From Allobosea sp. Root483D1 (GTDB lineage Bacteria > Pseudomonadota > Alphaproteobacteria > Rhizobiales > Beijerinckiaceae), in assembly GCF_001429505.1 (NCBI RefSeq), contig NZ_LMJW01000022.1, positions 480,420 to 544,419 of the forward strand: DNA of 64,000 bases, read 5' to 3'. Below are positions 52,686-62,266 of the stretch, in pieces (position 1 is the first letter of the stretch; each line of letters begins with the position of its first letter). The notes below the pieces were generated by a model. That model did not search any database and was not told the origin of the DNA. It worked only from the letters and a program-made list of their open reading frames with translations. Made by a program: the position numbers and the translations under genes.

Positions 52686-55471
52686 TGGAAGCGGTCAGAT
52701 TTTCGCCGGGGGATCTTGTCGAGGCGCGGGGACGAGAGTGGGTCGTTCTCCCGTCTCCCGATGATGACATCCTCAACGTCAGGCCCTTGTCGGGGTCGGA
52801 AGCCGATGCGCAGCGGATCGCGCTTGCGCTTGAAGTCAATCCCGTCAAGCCCGCGCGATTTGCTCCACCAACGCCTGAGCGGCGGGACACCCAGGATGGT
52901 GCGCGGTTGCTGGCGGATGCGCTCCGTCTGTCGCTTCGCCGTGGCGCCGGCCCGTTCCGGAGCGCCGCCCATCTCGGTGTGGAGCCGCGCGCCTATCAAC
53001 TCGTGCCGCTGATGATGGCCTTGAAGCTGTCGGTCGTGCGGCTGCTGATTGCCGACGACGTGGGGATCGGCAAGACGATCGAGGCAGGATTGATCATCCG
53101 TGAGATGCTCGATCGCGGCCTGATCGACCGTTTTTCGGTACTGTGTCCGCCGCACCTCGTTGAACAATGGGTCGACGAACTTGCAGAAAAGTTCGACATC
53201 GACGCCGTCGCCGTGACATCGGCCAGGGCGCGCAGCCTAGAGCGCGGGCTCCCTGCGGCTCAGAGCTTGTTCGAGGCCTATCCGCACACTGTCGTCAGTC
53301 TCGACTATATCAAGGCCGATAGCCGCCGCGATGAGTTCGCGAGAGCTTGTCCGTCCCTCGTGATCGTCGATGAAGCGCACGCCTGCATCGGCGGAGACCG
53401 TGGAAGGCATCAGCGTTTCGAGCTTCTCGAACGCTTGGCCTCTGATGAAGAGCGCCACATGCTGCTGCTGACGGCAACGCCGCACAGCGGTGATGAAGCC
53501 GCATTCGACCGTCTGTTGGGCCTCATTAGCCCGGAGTTCGCCGGAGGTCCGCATGGCGACGAGAATGCAAGAGCCCGATATGGCCGCCGCCTCGCTCAGC
53601 ATTACGTTCAGCGGCGCCGACCCGATATCACTGAGGCTGGCTGGCAAGAGAAACGAATATTTCCCGTCCACAATGTGAAGGACGAGCCCTTTAGCCTCAG
53701 CGGCGAATTCGCCACCTTCCATGACCGCGTTCTCGACTACTGCCTGGCTGTCACTCAGCGGGCCGGCACGGACCAACGCAGCCGGCGGCTTGCTTTCTGG
53801 GGTACGCTCGCGCTGATGCGATGCGTCGGCTCGTCACCCGCGGCCGCGACCAATGCTCTTCGCAATCGCTTGTCCGGGGTGGCGGACGAAGAGGCGATGC
53901 AGCCTGTCGTCTTCGACGAAGATGAAGGGCTGCTCGACCAAGGGGATGTGGAGCCGGGCACGGCCAGCGCCGGTGCTGAGGAGCGCGGTGAGCTCGCCGC
54001 GCTGATCTCCATGGCAGAGTTCCTTGATAGCCGTCGCGCCGAGGATCCCAAGGTTGCCCGGCTATTGAAGGTTCTGAAGGGGCTGCTTCAGGAAGGCGCC
54101 AAGCCAGTCATCTTCTGCAGGTTCATCGCAACGGCTGAGGCGCTTGGTGAAGAGATAAAGCGAACTTGGCCGAAGGCTGACGTAGCGGTCGTGACCGGAC
54201 GCCTGCCGCCAGAAGAGCGGCGAGCCCGCGTTGACCTGCTCGACGGCTCCGAGAGCCGTATCCTGGTCGCGACTGACTGCCTCTCCGAAGGCATCAATCT
54301 GCAGTCATTGTTCGACGCCGTGGTTCACTACGACCTTAGTTGGAATCCGACGCGTCATCAGCAGCGGGAAGGTCGCGTTGACCGATTTGGTCAGCAGTCG
54401 CCCGTCGTCCGTTCGGTCACCATCTTCGGCGAAAACAGCGCGATCGACGGCGCGGTATTGCAGGTTATTCTTCGTAAAGCCGAAGCCATTCGCAAGGCGA
54501 CAGGCATCTCCGTGCCGATGCCGGAGGACAGCGACGGCGTGACCTCGGCGCTCATGCAGGCGCTCATGCTTCGTGCCGGAGGACATCGCGAGCAGCTGGC
54601 ATTCGATTTCGGCCTGTCAAGCGAGCGGCTCGATGGCAGATGGCGCGACGCCGAGGAAAACGCGAAGGCAAGTCGCGCGCGATACGCGCAGGGAGCTCTG
54701 AAGCCCGATGAGGTACTGCCGGAATGGCAGCAGATGCGTGCGCTGAATGGCGGCCCGACCGAAGTCGCACGCTTCGCGGAACGTGCCTTGAAGCGCGTGG
54801 GAGCGCCTTTGGAGAAGGTCGGAAAGCACCATCTCGTTCATCTCGACGCGATGCCCGACGCTATCAAGGAGCGCCTGGAAGCGCGGGGTTTGCGTGGGAC
54901 GCGAAGGGTTGGCTTCGAGGATGATCCTGCACCGGGCGTTACCCACCTCGGGCGCGTCCACCCCCTCGTCGCAAGCTTGGCCGAGAGTTTGGCAGAGGGC
55001 GCACTTGATCCGGAAGGCGCCGCGTTCCGGCCGCTTGGCCGGTGCGGCGCCTGGCGCACACGAGCCGTCAGTCAAATGACAACGCTGCTGCTGCTACGCC
55101 TCCGCTTCAAGCTCATAACTAGCGGCCGTACAAACCGCATGCTGTTGGCGGAGGAGGCCACTGGGATTGCTTTTGGGGGAATAGCTCCGGCTTCGCTCCT
55201 CGAAGGACCGTCCGCTCTTGAACTTCTCGAGGCTGAGGCAACAGGGAATCTTGATGAGCTTGCTGCTGCGCGTCAGCTTCAACGGGCTCATGAACGACTG
55301 GCGAGTTATCAGCCTGCGGTAGGAGCTTACGCTGCGGGACGCGGCGCTGCGCTTTCTGCGGACCATCTTCGGCTGACGGAAGCCGCACGCGGCGGGGCGA
55401 CGGTCGAGGTTGTTCCTGTCTTACCAGCGGACGTCATTGGTCTCTACGTCCTCCTTCCGGAGGGCGAGTGA
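52685..55471 (+). CDS. SNF2-like helicase (second; DrmD-like)
   Basis: A 928-residue protein (GTG start sharing one base with the previous stop). Walker A is ADDVGIGKTIEAGLIIREML near 122-141, DEAH in VIVDEAHACIG near 229, LLTATPHSGDEAAFDRLLGL, then ILVATDCLSEGINLQ and HQQREGRVDRFGQQ near 557-570. This is the classic HepA/SNF2 pattern. In class 1 DISARM an SNF2-like helicase (DrmD) accompanies the methylase DrmMI, as here. It ends overlapping the methylase start by 4 nt. Confidence 0.86.
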   Translation: MEAVRFSPGDLVEARGREWVVLPSPDDDILNVRPLSGSEADAQRIALALEVNPVKPARFAPPTPERRDTQDGARLLADALRLSLRRGAGPFRSAAHLGVEPRAYQLVPLMMALKLSVVRLLIADDVGIGKTIEAGLIIREMLDRGLIDRFSVLCPPHLVEQWVDELAEKFDIDAVAVTSARARSLERGLPAAQSLFEAYPHTVVSLDYIKADSRRDEFARACPSLVIVDEAHACIGGDRGRHQRFELLERLASDEERHMLLLTATPHSGDEAAFDRLLGLISPEFAGGPHGDENARARYGRRLAQHYVQRRRPDITEAGWQEKRIFPVHNVKDEPFSLSGEFATFHDRVLDYCLAVTQRAGTDQRSRRLAFWGTLALMRCVGSSPAAATNALRNRLSGVADEEAMQPVVFDEDEGLLDQGDVEPGTASAGAEERGELAALISMAEFLDSRRAEDPKVARLLKVLKGLLQEGAKPVIFCRFIATAEALGEEIKRTWPKADVAVVTGRLPPEERRARVDLLDGSESRILVATDCLSEGINLQSLFDAVVHYDLSWNPTRHQQREGRVDRFGQQSPVVRSVTIFGENSAIDGAVLQVILRKAEAIRKATGISVPMPEDSDGVTSALMQALMLRAGGHREQLAFDFGLSSERLDGRWRDAEENAKASRARYAQGALKPDEVLPEWQQMRALNGGPTEVARFAERALKRVGAPLEKVGKHHLVHLDAMPDAIKERLEARGLRGTRRVGFEDDPAPGVTHLGRVHPLVASLAESLAEGALDPEGAAFRPLGRCGAWRTRAVSQMTTLLLLRLRFKLITSGRTNRMLLAEEATGIAFGGIAPASLLEGPSALELLEAEATGNLDELAAARQLQRAHERLASYQPAVGAYAAGRGAALSADHLRLTEAARGGATVEVVPVLPADVIGLYVLLPEGE

Positions 55472-58400
55472 TGGCCCGGCATCTCAAACGCACCGCCAAT
55501 ATTGGGCTTACCGCTGTATCGATCGAAGGTGGGTTGATCTCCCCCGATCAGGTGGCGGCGATCGCCGCCACCGCGCCGGATCAGAAGGCGGCAGCCGACT
55601 ATGGTTGTCCCAAAGGGACGAACCTCCGAGACGAGATCACGCGCTACTTCAGGATCGGCCAAGCGCATTGGCAGGCGTATGCCAAATTGCCGGCGCCCAA
55701 CGAAGCTCAGACAGCGACCTTTGTGAAAAGCCTGCTCCAGGAGGCGTTCGGGTTCGAAGCTCTGCGCGGTCCGAACGTTCACCAGCAGGATGGCCATACG
55801 TACCGCATTGCCCTTGAGGCAAAGGGCGGCCGGGTGCCGATCGTGGTGGTCGCGTCCCTACCGGAAGGGGATGCGTTCACCAAAGCGCTTACGCAAATGG
55901 GCGACGATCATGGCGGCACGATTCCGCGTCGTTCTCCGAGCGTGCTGCTTCAGGATTGGTTGAACGCAAGCTCCGAGTTCTTATGGGGTCTGGTCTTTGC
56001 TGGGGACCGCCTTCGCCTCATGCGAGACAATGACAGCTTCACCCGGCCGGCCTTTATCGAAGCGGATCTTGGGGCGATCTTCCGCGACGAGATGTTCGCG
56101 GACTTTACAGCGACGTGGCTGCTGATTCATGCCACGCGCTTTGGTGGCGAGGGTGCTGCAGCGGCCGATTGCGCGCTGGAGCGCTGGCGCGACGCTGGAT
56201 TGAGAGCCGGAACCGCGGCGCGCGATCGGCTTGGAAAGAGCGTCAAGGAAGCGCTTCTGGCACTCGGCCAGGGGTGCCTGGACGCGAACCCCGATCTCCG
56301 CGCGAAGCTCGATGAAAACCATACCAGCACGCAGGGTTGGTTCGAGCAGCTTCTACGTATTGTCTACAGACTGATTTTCTTGGCCGTCGCCGAGGACCGC
56401 GAACTCCTGCACGGACCGGACGCATCGGAGGCGGCGCGCGACCTCTATGCTTCGGCTTACGGCTTCAGCCATATGCGAGAGCGGTCGGCGCGGCGTTCGT
56501 CGCACGATCATCATCATGACGCCTGGGAAGTGGCGAAGATCGTTTTCCGAGCTCTGGAGCGCAGTGAGCAGTTGCTAGGATTGCCTGCGCTGGGCGGGAT
56601 TTTTGCGCGCGGCGCGACGCCCGACCTTGATGATGTGAAGCTGCCCAATCGGGCGTTCTTGCGTGCCATCTTCCACCTGAGTTGGTTGATAGAGGATGGA
56701 CGCCGCGTCCGGGTGAACTGGCGCGACATGGCGACGGAGGAGCTTGGGTCGGTTTATGAGGGACTGCTTGAGCTTGTCCCCATCCGCGAGGACCATGGGC
56801 GACGGTTTGGCTTCGCCGATGCCGACGAAGCCAAGGGCAATGCGCGCAAGACCTCGGGCAGCTACTATACGCCGGACAGCCTCGTCCAGACGCTACTCGA
56901 TTCCACGCTCGATCCCGTTCTTATGCGGGCCGAAGCGGAGGGAGGTGCCGAGGCGATCCTCAAGCTCTCCGTGATCGATCCAGCCTGTGGATCGGGTCAT
57001 TTCCTGCTTGGCGCCGCGCGTCGGATGGCGGCCCGTGTGGCGCAACTGCGCGACAGCGAAGCACCAGACTACCCCGCGGCGATGCGTGATGTCGCGCGCC
57101 ATTCAATCCACGGGGTGGATCGCAACCCGATGGCGGTAGAGCTTGCGAAGGTCGCGCTCTGGATCGAGGCGCTAGAGCCCGGTAAGCCACTCGCTTTCCT
57201 GGACAGTCATATCCGATGTGGTGACAGTCTTGTCGGGATGTTCGACGTCGCTAGTCTCGCTGGTGGCATCCCCGACGCGGCCTACGATGCGCTTGAGGGC
57301 GACGACATCGAAGTGGCAAAAGTCTATGCCCGCCGCAACAAGGAGCAGCGGGAGGGCAAGGGTGCGACTGGCCTCTTCGCCGAGCTGAAGCCGCCGGCCG
57401 GTCTCATCGGCGCGGCTGAAGCGTTGACGGCTATGCCGGAGGACACTCTGGCCGATGTCGCCGCCAAGGAGGCGGCCTTCGCGCGGATACACAGCGGACC
57501 GAATTGGTCGCGGCTGAAGACCGCCAGCGACGCCTATGTGGCCGCGTTTTTCATTCCGAAGACCGGACCGATTCCGGGGCCCGCCGACTTCACCCGGCCT
57601 CTTATGCCGGAAACCGACCACGTCTGGACGGCGGCGCGTGGTCAGCCGCTTTATGACCCGCTCATCGCAGAGGTCGAGAGGATTGCTCACTCGGTCAGCG
57701 CCTTTCACTGGCCACTAGAATTCCCGGCGATCATGGCGCGGGGGGGCTTCGACGTGGTGATCGGCAATCCACCGTGGGAACGAATCAAGCTGCAGGAGCA
57801 GGAGTTCTTCGCCGCCCGCGATCCCGAGATCGCGACCGCTGCAAACAAGGCCGAGCGGGGTGCGCTTATCAAGGCGCTGAAGCAGGCCGATCCGGGGACG
57901 CCGAGGGCGTCGTTAGCGGCGGAATTCGAGTTCACGAAGCGCGCGTCCGAGGCGGCAAGCGTGTTCGTGCGCAAGGGCGGGCGCTTCCCCCTGACTGGGA
58001 CAGGAGATGTCAACACCTACGCGCTGTTCGCCGAACTTTTTTCCCAGCTCGCGCGGGCGGGCGGACGCGCCGGAATAATCGTGCCAACCGGCGTCGCCAC
58101 CGACAGCTCGACAAGTGCGTTCTTCGGCGATCTGGTAGTCAACCGAAAGCTCTTCAGCCTATACGACTTCCAAACCGGACTTGGGTTCTTTGACGATATT
58201 GGTCACGCTCGATTCAAATTTTGCCTTCTAACGGTAGGTCAAGCGAACACGGGACCTGCGGCAATAAAACTCAGTTTCTTTTCAAGAACAGAGGAAGAGT
58301 TTCGAGATGAACGGCGTCATCTCACGCTCACGCCTGATCAAATTCTTGAATTGAATCCAAACACTGGAACTTCTCCAATTTTTAGAACCGAATTTGATGC

Positions 58401-60300
58401 GGTTCTGACTCGAAAGCTCTATCGCGCAGCGCCCATACTCATTCGCGAGCGCCCGGAGCACCAAGACAGCAACGATAATCCGTGGGGCATTACTTTTCAG
58501 CGCCTGTTCGATATGTCGACGGACAGCAAGCTGTTCCGCACTGCTTCACAGCTCGCCGCGCATAGCTTCCAGCGTGATGGAGCGGATTGGGTACGTCGAG
58601 ACGAACCTCGCTACGTGCCGCTCTACGAAGCGAAGATGATCCATCATTTCGATCATCGTTTCAGTTCCTACGCGGGCTTCTCCGAGCGCTCGGGCGAGGG
58701 CTCATTGCCGCCGTCGCCAGACGCTGCCAAGGCCGATCCCGACTACGAGGCCGACCCGTGGTACTGGGTGCCGCAGGCCGAGGTAGAGCTGCGCGTCGCG
58801 CGCGCGCCGTCGCGCCTCAAGCAATATTTCCGTAAGGAGAACGCCGAGGGGTGCCTGAAGGTACTGGCGCAATGGGTACTGGGCACGTTGGACCCCGAAG
58901 ATTTGCTGGCGGGCAACCTGGCGCGCTCAGCTCCCCGCGCGAGCGCGCGTCTGCGCGATATGCTGGGGCAACGTGCGCTCGAGCGCGATATTGTAGGCGG
59001 TAAATTCGCGACATGGCTTCACAAGGCCGCGGACGGCGCGCGCGAGATGCGCCGTGAGATGCCGCTCACCGACGACGATCTCGTCTTCATCAAGACCGGT
59101 CCCGCCGATCCGCTGGCGCTCACGGCCGCGTTGATCAACCGCAAACAGCCACACTGGCTGATGGGTTGGCGGGACATCTGCCGATCCACCGACGAACGCA
59201 CGGTGATCGCGAGTATTTTCCCGAAGGTAGGTGTGGGCAATAAGCTTCCTCTAATGGAATGCGCAGACGCCGGCGCAGAGGAGGTTACTTGCTTTATAGC
59301 GAACCTGTCGTCGATCTCCTTTGATTATGCTGCACGTCAAAAGATTGGCGGCACAACGATGAACTACTTCATCTACAAGCAACTCCCCGTCCTCTCCCCA
59401 CACCAATTTTCGGGCAACGATCGCGCCTTCATCATGCCGCGCGTGCGCGAACTCACCTATACCTCGTATTCGATGCGTCCATGGGCCGAGGATCTCGGCT
59501 ACGCGGGTTCACCGTTTATCTTCGATGCCGCCCGCCGCGCGGATCTGCGAGCCGAGCTCGACGCTCTGTTCGCGCTGAAATACGGGCTTTCGCGCGATGA
59601 ACTGCGCTATGTGCTAGATCCGGCCGATACGCATGGGGCGAACTATCCCTCCGAAACCTTCCGCGGTCTTAAGCGCAACGAGGAGTCCGCCTTCGGCGAG
59701 TTCCGCACGCGCCGTCTCGTGCTCGACGCCTATGACCGGCTGTCGGGATCACACCTGGCGAGCGGACCAATCGAGTTCCGCTCCGCTCAGCCAACATCGC
59801 TTGTGGTCGCGCTGCCGGACAACGCATGGGCTCGGGTTCAACAATCTAACCCTGGAGACACGGGCGCTGCCTTGGCTGCCATTCTCAAAGCCATGGTTGG
59901 GCCGAAGCTGATCCGCGATGTTCTTCTCGCCACTGCCTTCGTTATGGAGCCGCGCCTACTTGCTCCGCTCCTGCCGATCGCCAAAGCGGCAGAATGGCGC
60001 CGCCTGGTGGGGCCGGAAGCTGATCCTCTTGCCGACAATGTCGCCACATTTGTCGCAAGGAACAACACAGCCTGGGGCGCTGCCGTCCGAAACCACCGCG
60101 GCAACGGGCGATTGGTTGAGGATCTCCAGGGTGTGACATGGGCACCCGGCTCCGGATTGGACGCTATCGACACCTCGGGATGGCCCGACGGCCGCTCGGT
60201 CTTCGTGTTCGACGCATTGGAAAGCATCAGCCTCGACGCAGCGGTGAATTCGCTGCCCGCTGACATTCAGCAGTGGGTGACCAATGCCGCAGCAGCCTGA
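55468..60300 (+). CDS. Eco57I/PglX-like N6-adenine methyltransferase-type protein (DrmMI-like)
   Basis: A 1610-residue protein (GTG 55468; an ATG follows at 55471). Motif I DPACGSGHFLLGAARRMA starts at about 504 and motif IV NPPWE at 767, the signature of gamma-type N6-adenine methyltransferases such as Eco57I, PglX and DrmMI. The N-terminal 480 residues resemble the restriction-subunit-like region of Eco57I enzymes, but I see no clear PD-(D/E)XK set. The C-terminal half should hold target recognition. It would mark host DNA for self/non-self discrimination. Two patches, about 58160-58480 and 59220-59400, are visibly less GC-rich than the rest. Confidence 0.85.
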   Translation: MMARHLKRTANIGLTAVSIEGGLISPDQVAAIAATAPDQKAAADYGCPKGTNLRDEITRYFRIGQAHWQAYAKLPAPNEAQTATFVKSLLQEAFGFEALRGPNVHQQDGHTYRIALEAKGGRVPIVVVASLPEGDAFTKALTQMGDDHGGTIPRRSPSVLLQDWLNASSEFLWGLVFAGDRLRLMRDNDSFTRPAFIEADLGAIFRDEMFADFTATWLLIHATRFGGEGAAAADCALERWRDAGLRAGTAARDRLGKSVKEALLALGQGCLDANPDLRAKLDENHTSTQGWFEQLLRIVYRLIFLAVAEDRELLHGPDASEAARDLYASAYGFSHMRERSARRSSHDHHHDAWEVAKIVFRALERSEQLLGLPALGGIFARGATPDLDDVKLPNRAFLRAIFHLSWLIEDGRRVRVNWRDMATEELGSVYEGLLELVPIREDHGRRFGFADADEAKGNARKTSGSYYTPDSLVQTLLDSTLDPVLMRAEAEGGAEAILKLSVIDPACGSGHFLLGAARRMAARVAQLRDSEAPDYPAAMRDVARHSIHGVDRNPMAVELAKVALWIEALEPGKPLAFLDSHIRCGDSLVGMFDVASLAGGIPDAAYDALEGDDIEVAKVYARRNKEQREGKGATGLFAELKPPAGLIGAAEALTAMPEDTLADVAAKEAAFARIHSGPNWSRLKTASDAYVAAFFIPKTGPIPGPADFTRPLMPETDHVWTAARGQPLYDPLIAEVERIAHSVSAFHWPLEFPAIMARGGFDVVIGNPPWERIKLQEQEFFAARDPEIATAANKAERGALIKALKQADPGTPRASLAAEFEFTKRASEAASVFVRKGGRFPLTGTGDVNTYALFAELFSQLARAGGRAGIIVPTGVATDSSTSAFFGDLVVNRKLFSLYDFQTGLGFFDDIGHARFKFCLLTVGQANTGPAAIKLSFFSRTEEEFRDERRHLTLTPDQILELNPNTGTSPIFRTEFDAVLTRKLYRAAPILIRERPEHQDSNDNPWGITFQRLFDMSTDSKLFRTASQLAAHSFQRDGADWVRRDEPRYVPLYEAKMIHHFDHRFSSYAGFSERSGEGSLPPSPDAAKADPDYEADPWYWVPQAEVELRVARAPSRLKQYFRKENAEGCLKVLAQWVLGTLDPEDLLAGNLARSAPRASARLRDMLGQRALERDIVGGKFATWLHKAADGAREMRREMPLTDDDLVFIKTGPADPLALTAALINRKQPHWLMGWRDICRSTDERTVIASIFPKVGVGNKLPLMECADAGAEEVTCFIANLSSISFDYAARQKIGGTTMNYFIYKQLPVLSPHQFSGNDRAFIMPRVRELTYTSYSMRPWAEDLGYAGSPFIFDAARRADLRAELDALFALKYGLSRDELRYVLDPADTHGANYPSETFRGLKRNEESAFGEFRTRRLVLDAYDRLSGSHLASGPIEFRSAQPTSLVVALPDNAWARVQQSNPGDTGAALAAILKAMVGPKLIRDVLLATAFVMEPRLLAPLLPIAKAAEWRRLVGPEADPLADNVATFVARNNTAWGAAVRNHRGNGRLVEDLQGVTWAPGSGLDAIDTSGWPDGRSVFVFDALESISLDAAVNSLPADIQQWVTNAAAA

Positions 60301-62266
60301 CCTTCTCGCCCCGCAAACCCTGACGGTAACGCCCGCTACAGGGGTGGAGGGGCCGCGGCTTTGGGTGCGGCGCCTCGTCATATGGAAGGAGCCCGGCGGG
60401 GAGAAGGTGCGGGACATCGAACTTCGTCCCGGCCTGAACATCGTCTGGTCACCTGATGGAGCAGATGATGCCGCTTTGGCAGGTCAGACCAATGCCGTTG
60501 GGCATGGTAGCGGCAAGACGCTGTTCTGCCGGCTTGTCCGCTATTGTCTCGGCGAGGATCGCTTCGCCACCGAGGCCCAGCGGGATCGGATCGGCACAGC
60601 CTTCCTGAATGGCATCGTCGGTGCCGAGGTCATGCTTGATGGGATTTGCTGGGCGATTGTTCGCCCACTCGGCGTGCGTCGGAGACACATGGCTGTGCCG
60701 GGCGGAAATCTCGATGAGATCGCCGCTGGCGAGGGCGCTTCCACTGGGATGGAACCGTTCATCGAAGCGGTCGACCAGCGCATCATCACCACCGCGCTTG
60801 CCGAGTTGGTCCGCCCACAGGCGAATGGGCCCATTTGGCCAATCGCGCTGGCTTGGCTGACGCGAGACCAGGAGTGTCGATTCGACGATGTTCTGGATTG
60901 GCGGTCGCCGACATCGGATTCCGATTCCCCGCTGCCGGCAAGCGGACAGGAGAAGGGACCGAGGCTCGAAGCGCTCCGTTCGTTTCTGATGGCAATCACC
61001 CCTGAGGAGCAAGCCACGCGTGGCGAAGTGAATAGCCTCAGCGAGCAACGCCGAGTCCTGGATCAAGAGATCGGCCATCGCCGGTGGGAAATCGAGCGTA
61101 CGCAAACTCGGCTCGTTACGGGTCTCGACCTCCAGGGGCAGGCGCTCCCCGAGATGCCATTGCTGATCGATGTCATGCGCAAGTCTGCCGGCGCCCACCT
61201 GGCGGCGGCAAGTCAGCTTCCCGTTGGTGGCGACCCAGAGCTCGTCGCAGCACGCGAGCAACGAGAGGCCGCGAGAAGTGAATGGGCACGCCTCGACGGC
61301 GAACGCATCCGGATCGAGGCTCTTGTACCCGCGGAAGAACGCGCCTTGGCGATGATTCGGGGGGAGCTGCCGGGACTTTCCTACTCCAATGTAGAGGCGG
61401 AAAGCCCGATCTGCCCGATCTGTGAGGTCCCGATCGATCGGGCCTTGGCGGAGGGATGCAAGCTCTCGCACAAAATACCCGATGCCAACGCGTGTCGGCA
61501 GCGCTGGGATCAACGTCAGGCGGATCTCGACGCCCAAGCGAAGCAGGTTGAAACCTTGCGGCAGGAGCAGAAGCAGATTTTGCCACAAGTTGCTCTGGCC
61601 AAGCAGCATTTCGATCGATCTGTCGATCGTGTCACGAATATCGAGAAGGCCCGCGACGCCCGAGAGTCCACTTGGTATATCGCCCGCAGGCTCCAGGACG
61701 ATGTCGAGCGACTGGCTGATCTCTTCGAAACCCAGGAGGCAGCGATTAGGCGTCTCCGTGAGCTGGGGACGAAACTAGAGACGGAGAGGGAGCGGCTAGG
61801 CGCGTTTCGCGACAAACAGGCCCGCGTTTTTGGTCGCATGAGCGAGAAGTTCGACCCGATCATCCGACGGTTGGTCGGGCACGATGCAAAGGGACGGATT
61901 ATCCTTACCGGGAATGGTCTTGATCTGTCGGTAGACATGGGCGGAGACCGCAGGACAGCCGCGATCGACTCGCTCAAGATCCTTGCTTTCGACCTGGCCG
62001 CGATGTGCGTCAGCATCGAAGGCGCGACTCGCGTGCCTTCGTTCCTGCTTCATGACAGCCCCCGTGAGGCTGACCTTGGCTTATCAATCTATGGAAGGCT
62101 CTTCGATATCGGTCAGGAGCTGGAGCGTGTTGGCGGAAAGCCTCTGTTTCAGTACATTGTAACGACCACGACGGCGCCTCCGACCGAGTTCAGGGAACGT
62201 CCGTACCTGCAGCTCAAGCTGCATGGCGATCCGCCTGCGCAACGCTTGCTCGGGGTGGACTTGTGA
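60284..62266 (+). CDS. Rad50/SMC-like ATPase with zinc hook
   Basis: A 660-residue protein. Walker A is AVGHGSGKTLFCRLVRY at 71-87. Two coiled-coil arms flank a CPIC zinc hook (377-380), and the C-terminal lobe has the ABC-type IDSLKILAFDLAAMC and Walker B FLLHDSPREADL (Asp591, Glu595). This is the Rad50/SbcC architecture, shortened. Dimers of such proteins tether or sense DNA ends and usually work with a nuclease; the HNH gene follows with a 4-nt overlap. It overlaps the methylase gene by 17 nt. Loosely like the ATPases of ABC-3C systems; not part of canonical DISARM. Confidence 0.8.
   Translation: MPQQPDLLAPQTLTVTPATGVEGPRLWVRRLVIWKEPGGEKVRDIELRPGLNIVWSPDGADDAALAGQTNAVGHGSGKTLFCRLVRYCLGEDRFATEAQRDRIGTAFLNGIVGAEVMLDGICWAIVRPLGVRRRHMAVPGGNLDEIAAGEGASTGMEPFIEAVDQRIITTALAELVRPQANGPIWPIALAWLTRDQECRFDDVLDWRSPTSDSDSPLPASGQEKGPRLEALRSFLMAITPEEQATRGEVNSLSEQRRVLDQEIGHRRWEIERTQTRLVTGLDLQGQALPEMPLLIDVMRKSAGAHLAAASQLPVGGDPELVAAREQREAARSEWARLDGERIRIEALVPAEERALAMIRGELPGLSYSNVEAESPICPICEVPIDRALAEGCKLSHKIPDANACRQRWDQRQADLDAQAKQVETLRQEQKQILPQVALAKQHFDRSVDRVTNIEKARDARESTWYIARRLQDDVERLADLFETQEAAIRRLRELGTKLETERERLGAFRDKQARVFGRMSEKFDPIIRRLVGHDAKGRIILTGNGLDLSVDMGGDRRTAAIDSLKILAFDLAAMCVSIEGATRVPSFLLHDSPREADLGLSIYGRLFDIGQELERVGGKPLFQYIVTTTTAPPTEFRERPYLQLKLHGDPPAQRLLGVDL

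Noticed and set aside
55468..60300. BREX or Pgl assignment from the PglX-like methylase
   Set aside because: No PglZ phosphatase, BrxC/PglY ATPase or Lon-like protease is visible; the neighbours are DISARM-type instead.
60449..61609. A 386-codon minus-strand open frame
   Set aside because: Antisense to the Rad50-like ATPase, which has Walker A, zinc hook and Walker B in order.
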